A DNA stretch of 12,448 bases from NCBI GenBank assembly GCA_002402245.1, contig NVVP01000010.1, positions 1 through 12,448 of the forward strand, given 5' to 3'. The stretch comes from Gammaproteobacteria bacterium (GTDB taxonomy: Bacteria > Pseudomonadota > Gammaproteobacteria > Nitrosococcales > Methylophagaceae). A program made the translations under genes and the position numbers. The number at the start of each line of letters is the position of its first letter. Position 1 is the stretch's first letter. Positions 1 to 7,073 of the stretch are shown here, one piece after another. The notes beneath the pieces are model-generated. The model saw only the letters and a list, made by a program, of their open reading frames with translations, did no database searches and had not been told where the DNA came from.

Positions 1-96
1 AAATCCTTTTAAACATCTAAGAACATTGATTGCTGATTTTGGGCTTGCTGAAAAGATCATTCAGCATGGTATTCGGCAGGTTCATCAGTCTCGACT

Positions 97-99
97 GAA
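97..99. repeat. Target site duplication GAA, left copy
   Basis: GAA directly precedes the terminal TGATCTT, and an identical GAA follows the other end at 1369-1371. Three-base duplications are normal for the IS3 family. The interrupted reading frame is restored exactly when one copy is removed, which independently supports the boundary. Confidence 0.9.
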
Positions 100-125
100 T
101 GATCTTCCCCCGATAAAACGGACAC
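100..125 (+). repeat. Terminal inverted repeat, transposase 3' side
   Basis: These 26 bases match the reverse complement of 1343-1368 at 23 positions. The first 13 bases (TGATCTTCCCCCG) and the last nine (AACGGACAC) are identical. The mismatches are at repeat positions 14, 16 and 17. This is the end downstream of orfB. Confidence 0.93.
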
Positions 126-133
126 ATTTAGTT

Positions 134-1021
134 TTACGCTGCCAGGGCTTCATATTCCATCGGTGAACAATAGTTTATCCCTGAGTGCAGTCTCTTCGCA
201 TTGTAGTATTTGTTAATATAATTGCCAAGTACTCCACGTAACTGTGCATCACTTTTAAAAACATTACCACGAATTACTTCTGCTTTCATCGAATGAAAAA
301 ATGACTCCATGTGAGCATTGTCCGTACACTTTCCTGCTCGGCTCAAGCTATGAACTATCCCGTTTTGTTTCAATACCTTTTGATAGACTTGTCCGCGATA
401 TTCAACACCTCTATCTGTATGTAGCATTAGGCTCTCTTGTGGCTTTCTCTTTTTAATCGCATTTTGTAACGTACGCTTAGTCACTTCCATTGTTCGATTT
501 TTATCTAAACTCCAGCTAATAATGCGTCGTGAATAGAGATCCATTATCACTGATAAATAGCGCCATACTCCCTTCACCTTTAAGTAAGTGACGTCTGCAA
601 CCCATACTTTATTAATTGCTATTGGCACATTACCATCAGGGCGTAAATTTTCACCGGTAACGAGGAAACGTTTATAAGCAGCAGAATTGGTAGTGACACG
701 CTTCACTCTAGCGAGAAGACCAAGCTTACGGTATAAGCGTTCTACACGCTTTTTACCTATAGTGTAATCTTGCTTTTTTAGCGCCATAAAAATACGAGGG
801 CTACCGTATCGTCCCTTGTTGTCAGTGAATATTTGCTGAATTTTAACCTTCAATTCACCATCTTCAATTTCACGAGCACTCGGCTGACGGTTTCTCCAAT
901 CATAATAACCACTTTTAGACACACCCAATAAACGTAATAAAACAACAACATCTATTTCTGCTCTGAGTTTTTCGATGAATCGATATCGTCCTGATGTTCC
1001 TCGGCAAGAAACCGTTGCCAC
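134..1021 (-). CDS. IS3-family transposase OrfB (DDE catalytic part)
   Basis: This is the catalytic half of the transposase, which cuts and joins the element ends. Residues about 50-105 form the HTH_21-type region (GRYGSPRIFMAL near 70-81). The rve integrase core follows. The acidic triad is visible as D143 (WVADVTYL), D203 (LHTDRGVEY) and E239 (AHMESFFHSMKAE), giving a DD(35)E spacing as expected for IS3 elements. The frame opens at a GTG exactly after the slippery site of orfA. It is most likely translated mainly as a 393-residue OrfAB fusion made by a -1 frameshift after OrfA residue 98, not from its own start. The frame is intact through its TAA at 134-136. Confidence 0.93.
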   Translation of the reverse strand: MATVSCRGTSGRYRFIEKLRAEIDVVVLLRLLGVSKSGYYDWRNRQPSAREIEDGELKVKIQQIFTDNKGRYGSPRIFMALKKQDYTIGKKRVERLYRKLGLLARVKRVTTNSAAYKRFLVTGENLRPDGNVPIAINKVWVADVTYLKVKGVWRYLSVIMDLYSRRIISWSLDKNRTMEVTKRTLQNAIKKRKPQESLMLHTDRGVEYRGQVYQKVLKQNGIVHSLSRAGKCTDNAHMESFFHSMKAEVIRGNVFKSDAQLRGVLGNYINKYYNAKRLHSGINYCSPMEYEALAA

Positions 1022-1314
1022 TTTTTTAGCACGTACAGCTCCTCCTTGAGCTGTTTATTTTCTCGCTCAAGCTTTTGTTCTTTGGTGAGCTGTTTTTTGG
1101 CTGACGATTGGCCCGCTACTTTTTTGCGTTTATCAGCCACAATTATTCCTTCACGATATTCTTTTCGCCATCGTGACAGCATAAATGGGTGAATGTCGAT
1201 TGTTTCGGCAACTGATTTTATAGTGATGCCGACAACAAAACTCAGTTGAACAGCATTGATTTTGAACTCATTTGAATACTTCCAAGTTCGTCTTGGATTG
1301 TTGTACTTGGGCAT
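952..1314 (-). CDS. IS3-family OrfA (HTH, leucine zipper)
   Basis: This 120-residue DNA-binding protein recognises the terminal repeats and supplies the N-terminal part of the OrfAB transposase. A helix-turn-helix covers about residues 27-51 (SVAETIDIHPFMLSRWRKEY). A leucine zipper follows, with leucines at 82, 89 and 96 in QKLERENKQLKEELYVLKK. I chose the ATG at 1314 because GAGG lies six bases upstream of it; an ATG four codons earlier (1326) has no such site. OrfA alone usually acts as a regulator of transposition in this family. Its last 22 codons overlap orfB in another frame and are expressed only without frameshifting. Confidence 0.9.
   Translation of the reverse strand: MPKYNNPRRTWKYSNEFKINAVQLSFVVGITIKSVAETIDIHPFMLSRWRKEYREGIIVADKRKKVAGQSSAKKQLTKEQKLERENKQLKEELYVLKKWQRFLAEEHQDDIDSSKNSEQK
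1021..1047 (-). promoter_or_regulatory. Programmed -1 frameshift signal of the transposase
   Basis: On the minus strand the orfA frame reads CTA AAA AAG, so the heptamer A AAA AAG (1021-1027) sits in the correct phase for tandem slippage. Slipping back one base continues into the orfB frame at GTG GCA ACG. An AAGGAGG sequence lies 13 bases upstream (1041-1047), like the internal Shine-Dalgarno stimulators of IS911 and dnaX. A small possible hairpin, GGCAA/TTGCC, starts one base after the heptamer. The heptamer and phase are seen directly; the stimulatory roles are inferred from known cases. Confidence 0.85.
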
Positions 1315-1342
1315 GAGACACCTCATCTTTAGTTAGGTTTTG

Positions 1343-1368
1343 GTGTCCGTTAAAGCGGGGGAAGATCA
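1343..1368 (-). repeat. Terminal inverted repeat, transposase 5' side
   Basis: Read on the minus strand this begins TGATCTTCCCCCG and ends AACGGACAC, pairing with 100-125. It lies just upstream of orfA, so transposase promoter elements should sit in or near it. Confidence 0.93.
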
Positions 1369-1371
1369 GAA
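1369..1371. repeat. Target site duplication GAA, right copy
   Basis: Direct repeat of 97-99, immediately outside the right end of the insertion sequence. Confidence 0.9.
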
Positions 1372-1605
1372 GCCGGCTCCTAGGGTTGTTATGCACCAGT
1401 TAGAGAAAATAGAAGGTGGTTTAACCGAGATTGAAGTGCGTGTATTGTTAGCGCTTGCTTCAAGCGCTGGGGCAAGAGAAGTACTTGTTTATTTGGGTAG
1501 AAAAATTGATGTTCATGTGGATAGCTTTGACTCGGTGAAGTTAAAACTATCTGGAGCTGAAGTTGAATAAGCGAAGCTATTTATCAGCGTATTATTGACC
1601 TCAAA

Positions 1606-1661
1606 TGAGATTGTATTTGGGGGGCAACTCTTGAAAATAATTGAACCCCAAAATTATCTCA
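1606..1661. repeat. Imperfect inverted repeat between convergent genes
   Basis: An inner stem pairs TTTGGGG (1616-1622) with CCCCAAA (1646-1652). An outer stem pairs TGAGAT (1606-1611) with ATCTCA (1656-1661), with a small internal loop and a 23-base apical loop. It sits in the 110-bp gap between the 3' ends of the broken gene and mrcA, where a bidirectional terminator would be expected. Neither side has a clear T-tract, so a terminator role is only a guess. Confidence 0.4.
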
Positions 1662-1680
1662 GCTTAGCTCAGCCAAATAA

Positions 1681-4047
1681 TCAGAATAAATCAACCGGTG
1701 CTGAATCGCCGTCACCACCACCAGAGAAAAGTTGGGTCGGCGGTGTTACTTCAGTTGGTACAAATCTAGTTCTAAATGTTTCAGAGCGAGGCTTTTGTGT
1801 ATCAGGGCCTGCTAGCAAGCCTGTATCAGGATCTATTCTAACCGTAACCATGTTTGCAGGCCGTTGTAATGGCGTATCAGGCATATCTGCAAGGGCCACT
1901 TTCATAAAGTCCATCCACATGGGTAATGCCGCTTTGCCACCTGTTTCATAATGGCCCAGTGATCTAGGTGAATCAAATCCTACCCAGCTAATTGCCACAA
2001 GTTCAGGGTGAAAACCATTAAACCAAGCGTCTACTTGATCATTGGTTGTGCCTGTTTTTCCTGCCAGATCATTTCTACCTAAGCTCATCGCTTTGCGACC
2101 AGTACCATAACGAACAACATCACGTAATAAGCTATTCATAATGAAATTATTCTGTGGAGTCATAATGCGTTGTGCAGGAACAATTCCCATTGTAGGTGTA
2201 TTTTGCAGGCAGGTTTCACATACGGTGATAGGTTCTGCTTGCATGATGATACTGCCTGAGGCATCTTCAATTCGTTGGATGACATAAGGTTCGACTTTAT
2301 ATCCTCCATTGGCGAGAGCTGAATAAGCACGAGCCATATCCCATGGGGCTGCACTACCGCTACCAAGGGCAAGCGATAAACTTTGGGGCATTTGGCTAGT
2401 ATCAAAACCAAATCTTTTGGCGTAATCAATTACATACTTGGCGCCAATGTCTCTTAAAATTCGAATAGAGACTAAGTTACGAGAATAGGTGAGCGCAACA
2501 CGTAATCGAGTAGGGCCATAAAACTTACCGCTGTAGTTTTCAGGTCGCCATACATCATCTGCATTATTATCAGATACGACAGGCGCATCATTAATGATCG
2601 TGGCTGCGGTATAGCCTTTTTCTAACGCGGCTGAGTAAAGAAAAGGTTTAAAGCCTGAGCCAGGCTGACGACGTGATTGGGTGACGCGGTTAAACTTATT
2701 TTGAAAGTATTCAAAGCCACCATTAAGTGCGGTGACGGCACCATCATGAGGTGATACTGCCACCATGGCGCCCTGAACTTCAGGAAGTTGAGCTAAGACC
2801 CACTTATCGTCGACTTGATGTAAATAGATTTGATCGCCAGTAGTGACCACATCAGTAATAGCTTTAATGGCTTTACCTCGGCGGTTGGTACTATATTGTT
2901 TTCTTGCCCATGAAAAGGAGTCAAGAGTGAGGTCGATTAATCCGTAACCTTTAATAAAGACAGTTGCTTCTTCTTTACTACTCTTTATAACCAGGCTGGG
3001 TTGTAATGGCCCGATGGCACTAAAATTCGTGAGTATTTGTTTATAATCATCTACAGTCATTAGCTCGGTAAGTGCTACCTGACTAATAGGGCCACGGAAA
3101 CCATGTCGTTTGTCATAGGCTAGTAATGCAGTTTGTAAGGCATCATTAGCGGCCTGTTGATGTTGTCCGCGAATAGTGGTGTACACATTGAGGCCCATAT
3201 TATAAGCCTCTTCGCCGTATTCCTTGGTAAGCTGTTTTCGTACCATTTCAGCAATATAAGGGGCATACACTTCAACGCTTCGCTGATGATAGCTGGAAGT
3301 AATAGGCGCTTGCAGTGCGGTCTTAAACTCTTCTAAACTGATTTTGCCTAATTCATGCATTCGACGTAGCACGTAATCTCGACGTAGCTGTGCTCGTTCT
3401 GGATTGACGATAGGGTTAAATTTTGAAGGTGCTTTTGGGAGACCTGCAATCATCGCAAACTGGGGGAGTGTCAGCTCATCTAATGACTTGCCGTAATAGA
3501 CTTTTGCAGCAGCAGCAATACCGTAAGCGCGGTTACCTAGGTAAATTTTATTTAGGTATAAGGTGAGAATTTCTTCTTTAGTGAGTTCTTGTTCAATTTG
3601 CAGCGATAAAATAATTTCATTTAACTTACGTGTATAGGTTTTTTCTCGGGTTAAGAAAAAATTACGAGCAACCTGCATAGTAATAGTGCTACCACCTTGA
3701 GCTCTAACACCTGTGGTGACTAATGAGTAGACTGCGCGAAGGATACCTTGGTAATCAACTCCCGGATGTTCAAAAAAACGATCATCTTCTGAGGCTAGAA
3801 TCGCATCGATAAGCGTGGAGGGGACATCATTATATACAATAGGAATTCGCCGTTTTTTACCGAACTCTGCGATTAACTTTCCTTCAGAACTAAAAATACG
3901 TAAAGGAACTTGAAGCTGAGTTTCTTTTAGGTTTTTAATATCAGGGAGCTGGGGAGCAAGAAAGAAGTAACCGACGACAATCATCGTGGTTAATAACAGG
4001 AAACAAAAAATGGCAAACTTGAATAGACGACGAATAAAATGAAGCAT
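1681..4047 (-). CDS. mrcA: Penicillin-binding protein 1A, bifunctional
   Basis: Class A PBP of 788 residues (also called ponA). It polymerises lipid II into glycan strands and cross-links the stem peptides in the periplasm. A membrane anchor covers about residues 10-31. The glycosyltransferase domain (about 50-230) has the catalytic glutamate E87 in EDDRFFEHPGVDY, the GGSTITMQ motif at 118-125 and RKLNEIILS with E144. An OB-like insert follows (about 310-425), as in other PBP1A proteins. The transpeptidase domain shows S464-GFK (SXXK), SRN at 522-524 and KTGT at 664-667. The length is typical and all catalytic residues are present. The start ATG at 4045-4047 has only a weak purine-rich site (AAGAG). 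It is divergent from pilM, as in Pseudomonas and relatives. Confidence 0.97.
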   Translation of the reverse strand: MLHFIRRLFKFAIFCFLLLTTMIVVGYFFLAPQLPDIKNLKETQLQVPLRIFSSEGKLIAEFGKKRRIPIVYNDVPSTLIDAILASEDDRFFEHPGVDYQGILRAVYSLVTTGVRAQGGSTITMQVARNFFLTREKTYTRKLNEIILSLQIEQELTKEEILTLYLNKIYLGNRAYGIAAAAKVYYGKSLDELTLPQFAMIAGLPKAPSKFNPIVNPERAQLRRDYVLRRMHELGKISLEEFKTALQAPITSSYHQRSVEVYAPYIAEMVRKQLTKEYGEEAYNMGLNVYTTIRGQHQQAANDALQTALLAYDKRHGFRGPISQVALTELMTVDDYKQILTNFSAIGPLQPSLVIKSSKEEATVFIKGYGLIDLTLDSFSWARKQYSTNRRGKAIKAITDVVTTGDQIYLHQVDDKWVLAQLPEVQGAMVAVSPHDGAVTALNGGFEYFQNKFNRVTQSRRQPGSGFKPFLYSAALEKGYTAATIINDAPVVSDNNADDVWRPENYSGKFYGPTRLRVALTYSRNLVSIRILRDIGAKYVIDYAKRFGFDTSQMPQSLSLALGSGSAAPWDMARAYSALANGGYKVEPYVIQRIEDASGSIIMQAEPITVCETCLQNTPTMGIVPAQRIMTPQNNFIMNSLLRDVVRYGTGRKAMSLGRNDLAGKTGTTNDQVDAWFNGFHPELVAISWVGFDSPRSLGHYETGGKAALPMWMDFMKVALADMPDTPLQRPANMVTVRIDPDTGLLAGPDTQKPRSETFRTRFVPTEVTPPTQLFSGGGDGDSAPVDLF

Positions 4048-4124
4048 AATGAATTTTTTTGAATACTCTTAACGTTCTTAGGGCGGAAGATAGTTTAAAA
4101 TTTGTTTAGTGTGCTTGTATAGAT

Positions 4125-4152
4125 AGTATATATATTAGGTGAGATTTCACAA
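4125..4152 (-). promoter_or_regulatory. Candidate sigma-70 promoter for mrcA
   Basis: Read on the minus strand, TTGTGA (4147-4152) and TATACT (4125-4130) are separated by 16 bases. They match the -35 consensus at 4 of 6 and the -10 consensus at 5 of 6 positions. The start point would lie about 70 bases upstream of the mrcA ATG. The region is very AT-rich, so chance matches are likely. Confidence 0.35.
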
Positions 4153-4210
4153 CTTAAATGATTGATTGGGCTTTATTTCTCATAAATGAGAATTAAAGCA
4201 GATTACAATA

Positions 4211-4239
4211 TTGTATTTTGACATAATATGTTTTATAGT
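4211..4239 (+). promoter_or_regulatory. Candidate sigma-70 promoter for pilMNOPQ
   Basis: TTGTAT (4211-4216) and TATAGT (4234-4239) are 17 bases apart. The -10 is a 5 of 6 match and the -35 only 3 of 6. A perfect TTGACA at 4218-4223 has no -10 box at the right distance. The start would fall about 55 bases before the pilM ATG. A weak -35 could mean that an activator is needed, but no operator is recognisable. Confidence 0.33.
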
Positions 4240-4300
4240 CTTGAGAAAGTACTTTAACTTTAATGAGTAAGTTTTTAATTAATGGCAGTTGAGGCAGTAT

Positions 4301-5359
4301 ATGTTTGGAAAAAGCAGTCAATCACTTTTAGGAATAGATATCAGCTCATCAGTAGTTAAAGTGCTGGAGTTAAGCAAGAAAGGTGATAAATATATTGTTG
4401 AGTCTTATGCGGTAGAACCTTTATCTGAAAATGCTGTAGTTGATAGTGGCATTGAAAATAAAGAAGACGTGGCCAGTGCGATTCGACGAGCGTTGAAACA
4501 ATCGGGTAGTAAAGCAAAAGATACTGCTGTAGCAGTACCTGCAAATGCAACGATTACTAAGGTACTTTCTTACCCTGCTGATTTATCAGAGCGGGAAATG
4601 GAAGAGCAAATCCTACTTGATGCTGAGAGCCACATTCCTTACCCTATAGAAGAAGTACGTTTAGACTTTGAAATACTAGGCCCTTCTGAATCCGATGAGA
4701 ATGCGGTTGATGTGTTATTAGCTGCATCACGTAGTGAGAATGTCGATGCACGCACCGATGTGATTGAAATGGCAGGATTAAAACCTAAGGTAGTGGATGT
4801 CGAAGCATATACTATCGAAAATGCATTTCCATTCTTAACATCACAGCTTCCGCTTAATGGCCAAGGGCTAACGGTAGCCGTAGTTGATATCGGTGCAACA
4901 GTGACGACATTACATGTTTTAGTTGATGGAAAAATTGTTTTCACGCGCGAGCAAGCGTTTGGCGGGAAAATGTTGACGGATAATATTTCTCAGCATTACG
5001 GTATGTCTTCACAAGAAGCGGGACAAGCTAAAAAAGAAAATAATTTGCCCGATGATTATGGTCCTAAAGTGCTTGATCCATTTAAGCAGTTGATGGTTGC
5101 CACAGTAACCCGCGCCTTACAGTTCTTTTTTTCAACATCGACACAGTATCATTCTATCGACCATATCCTCTTGGCTGGGGGCTGTGCTTCAATTCAAGGT
5201 GTTGATAGTTTAATTGAAAGCGAAACCAATACGACGACAACCATTGCAAATCCATTTGTAGATATGAGCTTGAGTTCCAAGGTCTCAATTAGTGCATTAA
5301 ACCGAGATGCACCTTCAATGTTAATTGCCTGTGGACTTGCAATAAGGAACTTTTCTTAA
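4301..5359 (+). CDS. pilM: Type IV pilus assembly ATPase-fold protein PilM
   Basis: Cytoplasmic actin-like protein of the type IV pilus alignment complex. It binds nucleotide and the N-terminal tail of PilN, linking the motor to the periplasmic part. Actin-fold motifs are visible: phosphate loop 1 in LLGIDISSSVVKVLEL (D13), phosphate loop 2 in VAVVDIGATVTTLHV (D196), and an adenosine motif HILLAGGCASIQG near 288-300. I chose ATG 4301 (352 residues, beginning MFGKSSQSLLGID as in other PilM proteins) because GAGG lies six bases before it. An in-frame TTG at 4289 would overlap that ribosome site. It is the first gene of a tightly spaced operon and ends two bases before the pilN ATG. Confidence 0.96.
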   Translation: MFGKSSQSLLGIDISSSVVKVLELSKKGDKYIVESYAVEPLSENAVVDSGIENKEDVASAIRRALKQSGSKAKDTAVAVPANATITKVLSYPADLSEREMEEQILLDAESHIPYPIEEVRLDFEILGPSESDENAVDVLLAASRSENVDARTDVIEMAGLKPKVVDVEAYTIENAFPFLTSQLPLNGQGLTVAVVDIGATVTTLHVLVDGKIVFTREQAFGGKMLTDNISQHYGMSSQEAGQAKKENNLPDDYGPKVLDPFKQLMVATVTRALQFFFSTSTQYHSIDHILLAGGCASIQGVDSLIESETNTTTTIANPFVDMSLSSKVSISALNRDAPSMLIACGLAIRNFS

Positions 5360-5361
5360 TT

Positions 5362-5925
5362 ATGGCAACAATTAATTTATTACCTTGGCGTGAAGAACGG
5401 CGACAAGAGCGACAACAACAATTTATCACAGCATTAGTTGCTGGCTTTATTTTTGCTGCGATTATTTTATTTTCGGTTATTTCTTATGCTAATGGCCAGC
5501 TAGACAAGCAACGAGCACGAAATTCATTTTTAACTACCGAAGTAGCGAAGTTGGACCGGAAAATAGCAGAGATAAAAACATTGGATGCTGAGCGTGAAAA
5601 ATTAGTAGCCAGAATGGATGTAATTCAACGACTGCAGACCAGTCGGCCTAAAATTGTAAAGGTATTTGATGCGTTAGTGCGCAGTGTTCCCGAAGGTATT
5701 CATCTGGAGATGATTAGCCGTGATGGTGAAATGATCACTTTAAATGGTGTGGCTCAATCCAATGCACGGGTTTCTGTATTTATGAGGGAAATTGAAAAAA
5801 ATGATCAGTTTGAAGATCCCCAACTAAATATTATTCAACGGACTTCAACAGCAGATGATGCGATCCGAAATTTTACTTTGAAAATGAAACAATCAAAATT
5901 AATAACGGAAGATGGGGAGCTGTAA
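5362..5925 (+). CDS. pilN: Type IV pilus inner-membrane protein PilN
   Basis: Bitopic inner-membrane protein of 187 residues. The cytoplasmic tail begins ATINLLPWREERR, which carries the conserved INLLPWR motif that docks into PilM. A single membrane segment covers about 22-43. A charged coiled coil follows (about 47-90), and a periplasmic ferredoxin-like domain (about 95-180) pairs with PilO. The start is supported by the tail motif and an AAGGAA upstream inside the end of pilM. It is separated from its neighbours by two bases on each side, indicating translational coupling. Confidence 0.96.
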   Translation: MATINLLPWREERRQERQQQFITALVAGFIFAAIILFSVISYANGQLDKQRARNSFLTTEVAKLDRKIAEIKTLDAEREKLVARMDVIQRLQTSRPKIVKVFDALVRSVPEGIHLEMISRDGEMITLNGVAQSNARVSVFMREIEKNDQFEDPQLNIIQRTSTADDAIRNFTLKMKQSKLITEDGEL

Positions 5926-5927
5926 TA

Positions 5928-6515
5928 ATGGATTTGTCATCTTTAAATGAATTAGATTTTAATGAAAGTGGAGAATGGCCTGTAGGAGTCAAAGCAGTTG
6001 CTATTCTATTGCTATGTGTTCTGGTATGGGCTGGAGGCTATTATCTTTTTATTAAAGATAAAGAAGCTGCATTAGCAGTGGAAGAAGCGAAAGAAGAATC
6101 GTTAAAAAAGACCTACCAAGTAAAATATGCTAAAGCGGTAAACTTAGAAGCATACAAAATACAAATGAAAGAGATGAAAGTACTCTTCTCTTCTATGCTG
6201 AAAAAATTGCCGCGAAAAAGTGAAGTAGCTGATTTATTAATTGATGTCTCTCGTTCGGGCCTTGCCAATGGTCTCGAGTTTCAATTATTTAAACCAGGTA
6301 ATGAACGGCCAATAGATTTTTATGCAGAGCTTCCTATCCAAATTAGGGTAACAGGGAAATTCCATCAATTTGGTGAGTTTGTCAGTACTGTTGCTTCATT
6401 ACCCCGTATTGTCACCATGCATAATTTCAAATTAGTACCGTTAGGTAAGGGGTCAGAAGAAATGACAATGGAATTAACTGCCAAAACATATCGTTACTTT
6501 GACGAGGGGCAGTGA
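5928..6515 (+). CDS. pilO: Type IV pilus inner-membrane protein PilO
   Basis: Partner of PilN, 195 residues. A short cytoplasmic tail with the common start pattern LNELDF precedes a membrane helix at about 21-42. A coiled coil follows at about 45-90, and then a periplasmic ferredoxin-like fold (about 95-190). The PilN-PilO heterodimer spans the periplasm toward PilP. GGGGAG just upstream gives a good ribosome site. Its TGA (6513-6515) overlaps the likely pilP start. Confidence 0.95.
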   Translation: MDLSSLNELDFNESGEWPVGVKAVAILLLCVLVWAGGYYLFIKDKEAALAVEEAKEESLKKTYQVKYAKAVNLEAYKIQMKEMKVLFSSMLKKLPRKSEVADLLIDVSRSGLANGLEFQLFKPGNERPIDFYAELPIQIRVTGKFHQFGEFVSTVASLPRIVTMHNFKLVPLGKGSEEMTMELTAKTYRYFDEGQ

Positions 6516-7057
6516 TGATGACTAGATTTAATAGAATAGGTTTAGTGATTGTATTGGGCTCTTTTTTTCTCACGGGCTGTGGCCAAGAAAAAGAGGATTT
6601 GGCAGAGCATGTGGCTAAAGTTCAATCTCAGAAGATGGCAGGCATTCAAGGATTGCCTACTATAAAAGCATATGAAAAATTTTTATACTCGGCGGCAGAA
6701 CTACGTAATCCGTTTATTAAAACAGTGGTGAATTTACCTGCAGTGATAGAGGATGAGAAAGAAGTTTTTGATAATGGTATTCATCCAGATAAAACACGAC
6801 TAAAAGAAATATTAGAAACCTATGAACTATCTTCTCTTCAGCTAGTGGGTACATTGCAGCAGGAGTATATGTGGGCATTAGTCCGCGCTCCAGAAGGCGT
6901 TATTCATCGAGTAAAAATAGGCGATTATATGGGGCTGAATGAAGGTCAGATTTTAGCCGTTTCTGATACTGAAATTACATTAAAAGAAATTGTGTCTGAT
7001 GGAGAATCAGGCTATATCGAACGTGATAATTCTCTTTCTATTATCAATATCAACTAA
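6515..7057 (+). CDS. pilP: Type IV pilus lipoprotein PilP
   Basis: Inner-membrane lipoprotein of about 180 residues that joins the PilN-PilO dimer to the secretin PilQ. The lipobox FLTGC ends the signal peptide, placing the lipidated cysteine at residue 22. The conserved RNPF motif (64-67) lies in the extended N-terminal region that contacts PilN-PilO. A C-terminal beta-domain (about 93-178; SSLQLVGTL, VKIGDYMG, LKEIV) binds the PilQ N0 region. Three starts are stacked: GTG 6512, ATG 6515 and ATG 6518. AGGGG at 6505-6509 is 5 bases from the first ATG and 8 from the second, so 6518 is equally possible. The start overlaps the stop of pilO. Confidence 0.94.
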   Translation: MMTRFNRIGLVIVLGSFFLTGCGQEKEDLAEHVAKVQSQKMAGIQGLPTIKAYEKFLYSAAELRNPFIKTVVNLPAVIEDEKEVFDNGIHPDKTRLKEILETYELSSLQLVGTLQQEYMWALVRAPEGVIHRVKIGDYMGLNEGQILAVSDTEITLKEIVSDGESGYIERDNSLSIININ

Positions 7058-7073
7058 TAGAAGTAGAGAGACT

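Larger units (their letters stand above)
100..1368 (-). mobile_element. Complete IS3-family insertion sequence, 1269 bp
   Basis: The element is bounded by terminal inverted repeats beginning TGATCTTCCCCCG at both ends, and is flanked by direct GAA repeats. It carries two overlapping transposase frames on the minus strand, orfA (HTH and leucine zipper) and orfB (DDE integrase fold), joined by a -1 slippery site. Length, layout, 3-bp duplication and the TGATCTT start all match the IS3 family; the ends resemble those of IS3 itself, but I cannot assign the exact subgroup. No frameshift or stop damages either transposase frame, so the copy looks intact and possibly active. Removing it restores the host frame, which shows where insertion occurred and suggests a recent event. 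Confidence 0.95.
1..1570 (+). pseudogene. Unknown gene, split by an IS3-family element
   Basis: The left piece reads open from base 2 to base 99, and the right piece runs from 1372 to a TAA at 1568-1570. If the insertion sequence and one copy of the GAA duplication are removed, codon AAG forms from bases 98, 99 and 1372. The frame is then continuous, giving the last 98 residues of a protein whose start lies outside the window. The visible part looks soluble and helical, with a charged helix-rich stretch (HGIRQVHQSRLKPAPR), a segment GLTEIEVRVLLALASSAG, and a short beta-like tail. I do not recognise the family. In the present sequence the left piece runs 22 codons into the element and stops at 164-166. 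The right piece could start only at a TTG at 1340 inside the element end, with no clear ribosome site. The gene is therefore probably inactive, unless the upstream part works alone. It is convergent with mrcA. Confidence 0.8.

Noticed and set aside
1340..1570. Independent 76-residue gene starting at TTG 1340
   Set aside because: The first 10 codons are insertion-sequence end; the rest is the 3' piece of the interrupted gene, and there is no ribosome site.
1595..1951. Plus-strand open frame of 118 codons
   Set aside because: It lies mostly antisense to the 3' end of mrcA, whose protein is fully conserved there; low-complexity translation and no family resemblance.
4283..4296. Sigma-54-like sequence TGGCAGTTGAGGCA before pilM
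   Set aside because: The GG and GC elements are separated by 8 bases instead of the required 10, and the site overlaps the pilM ribosome site.
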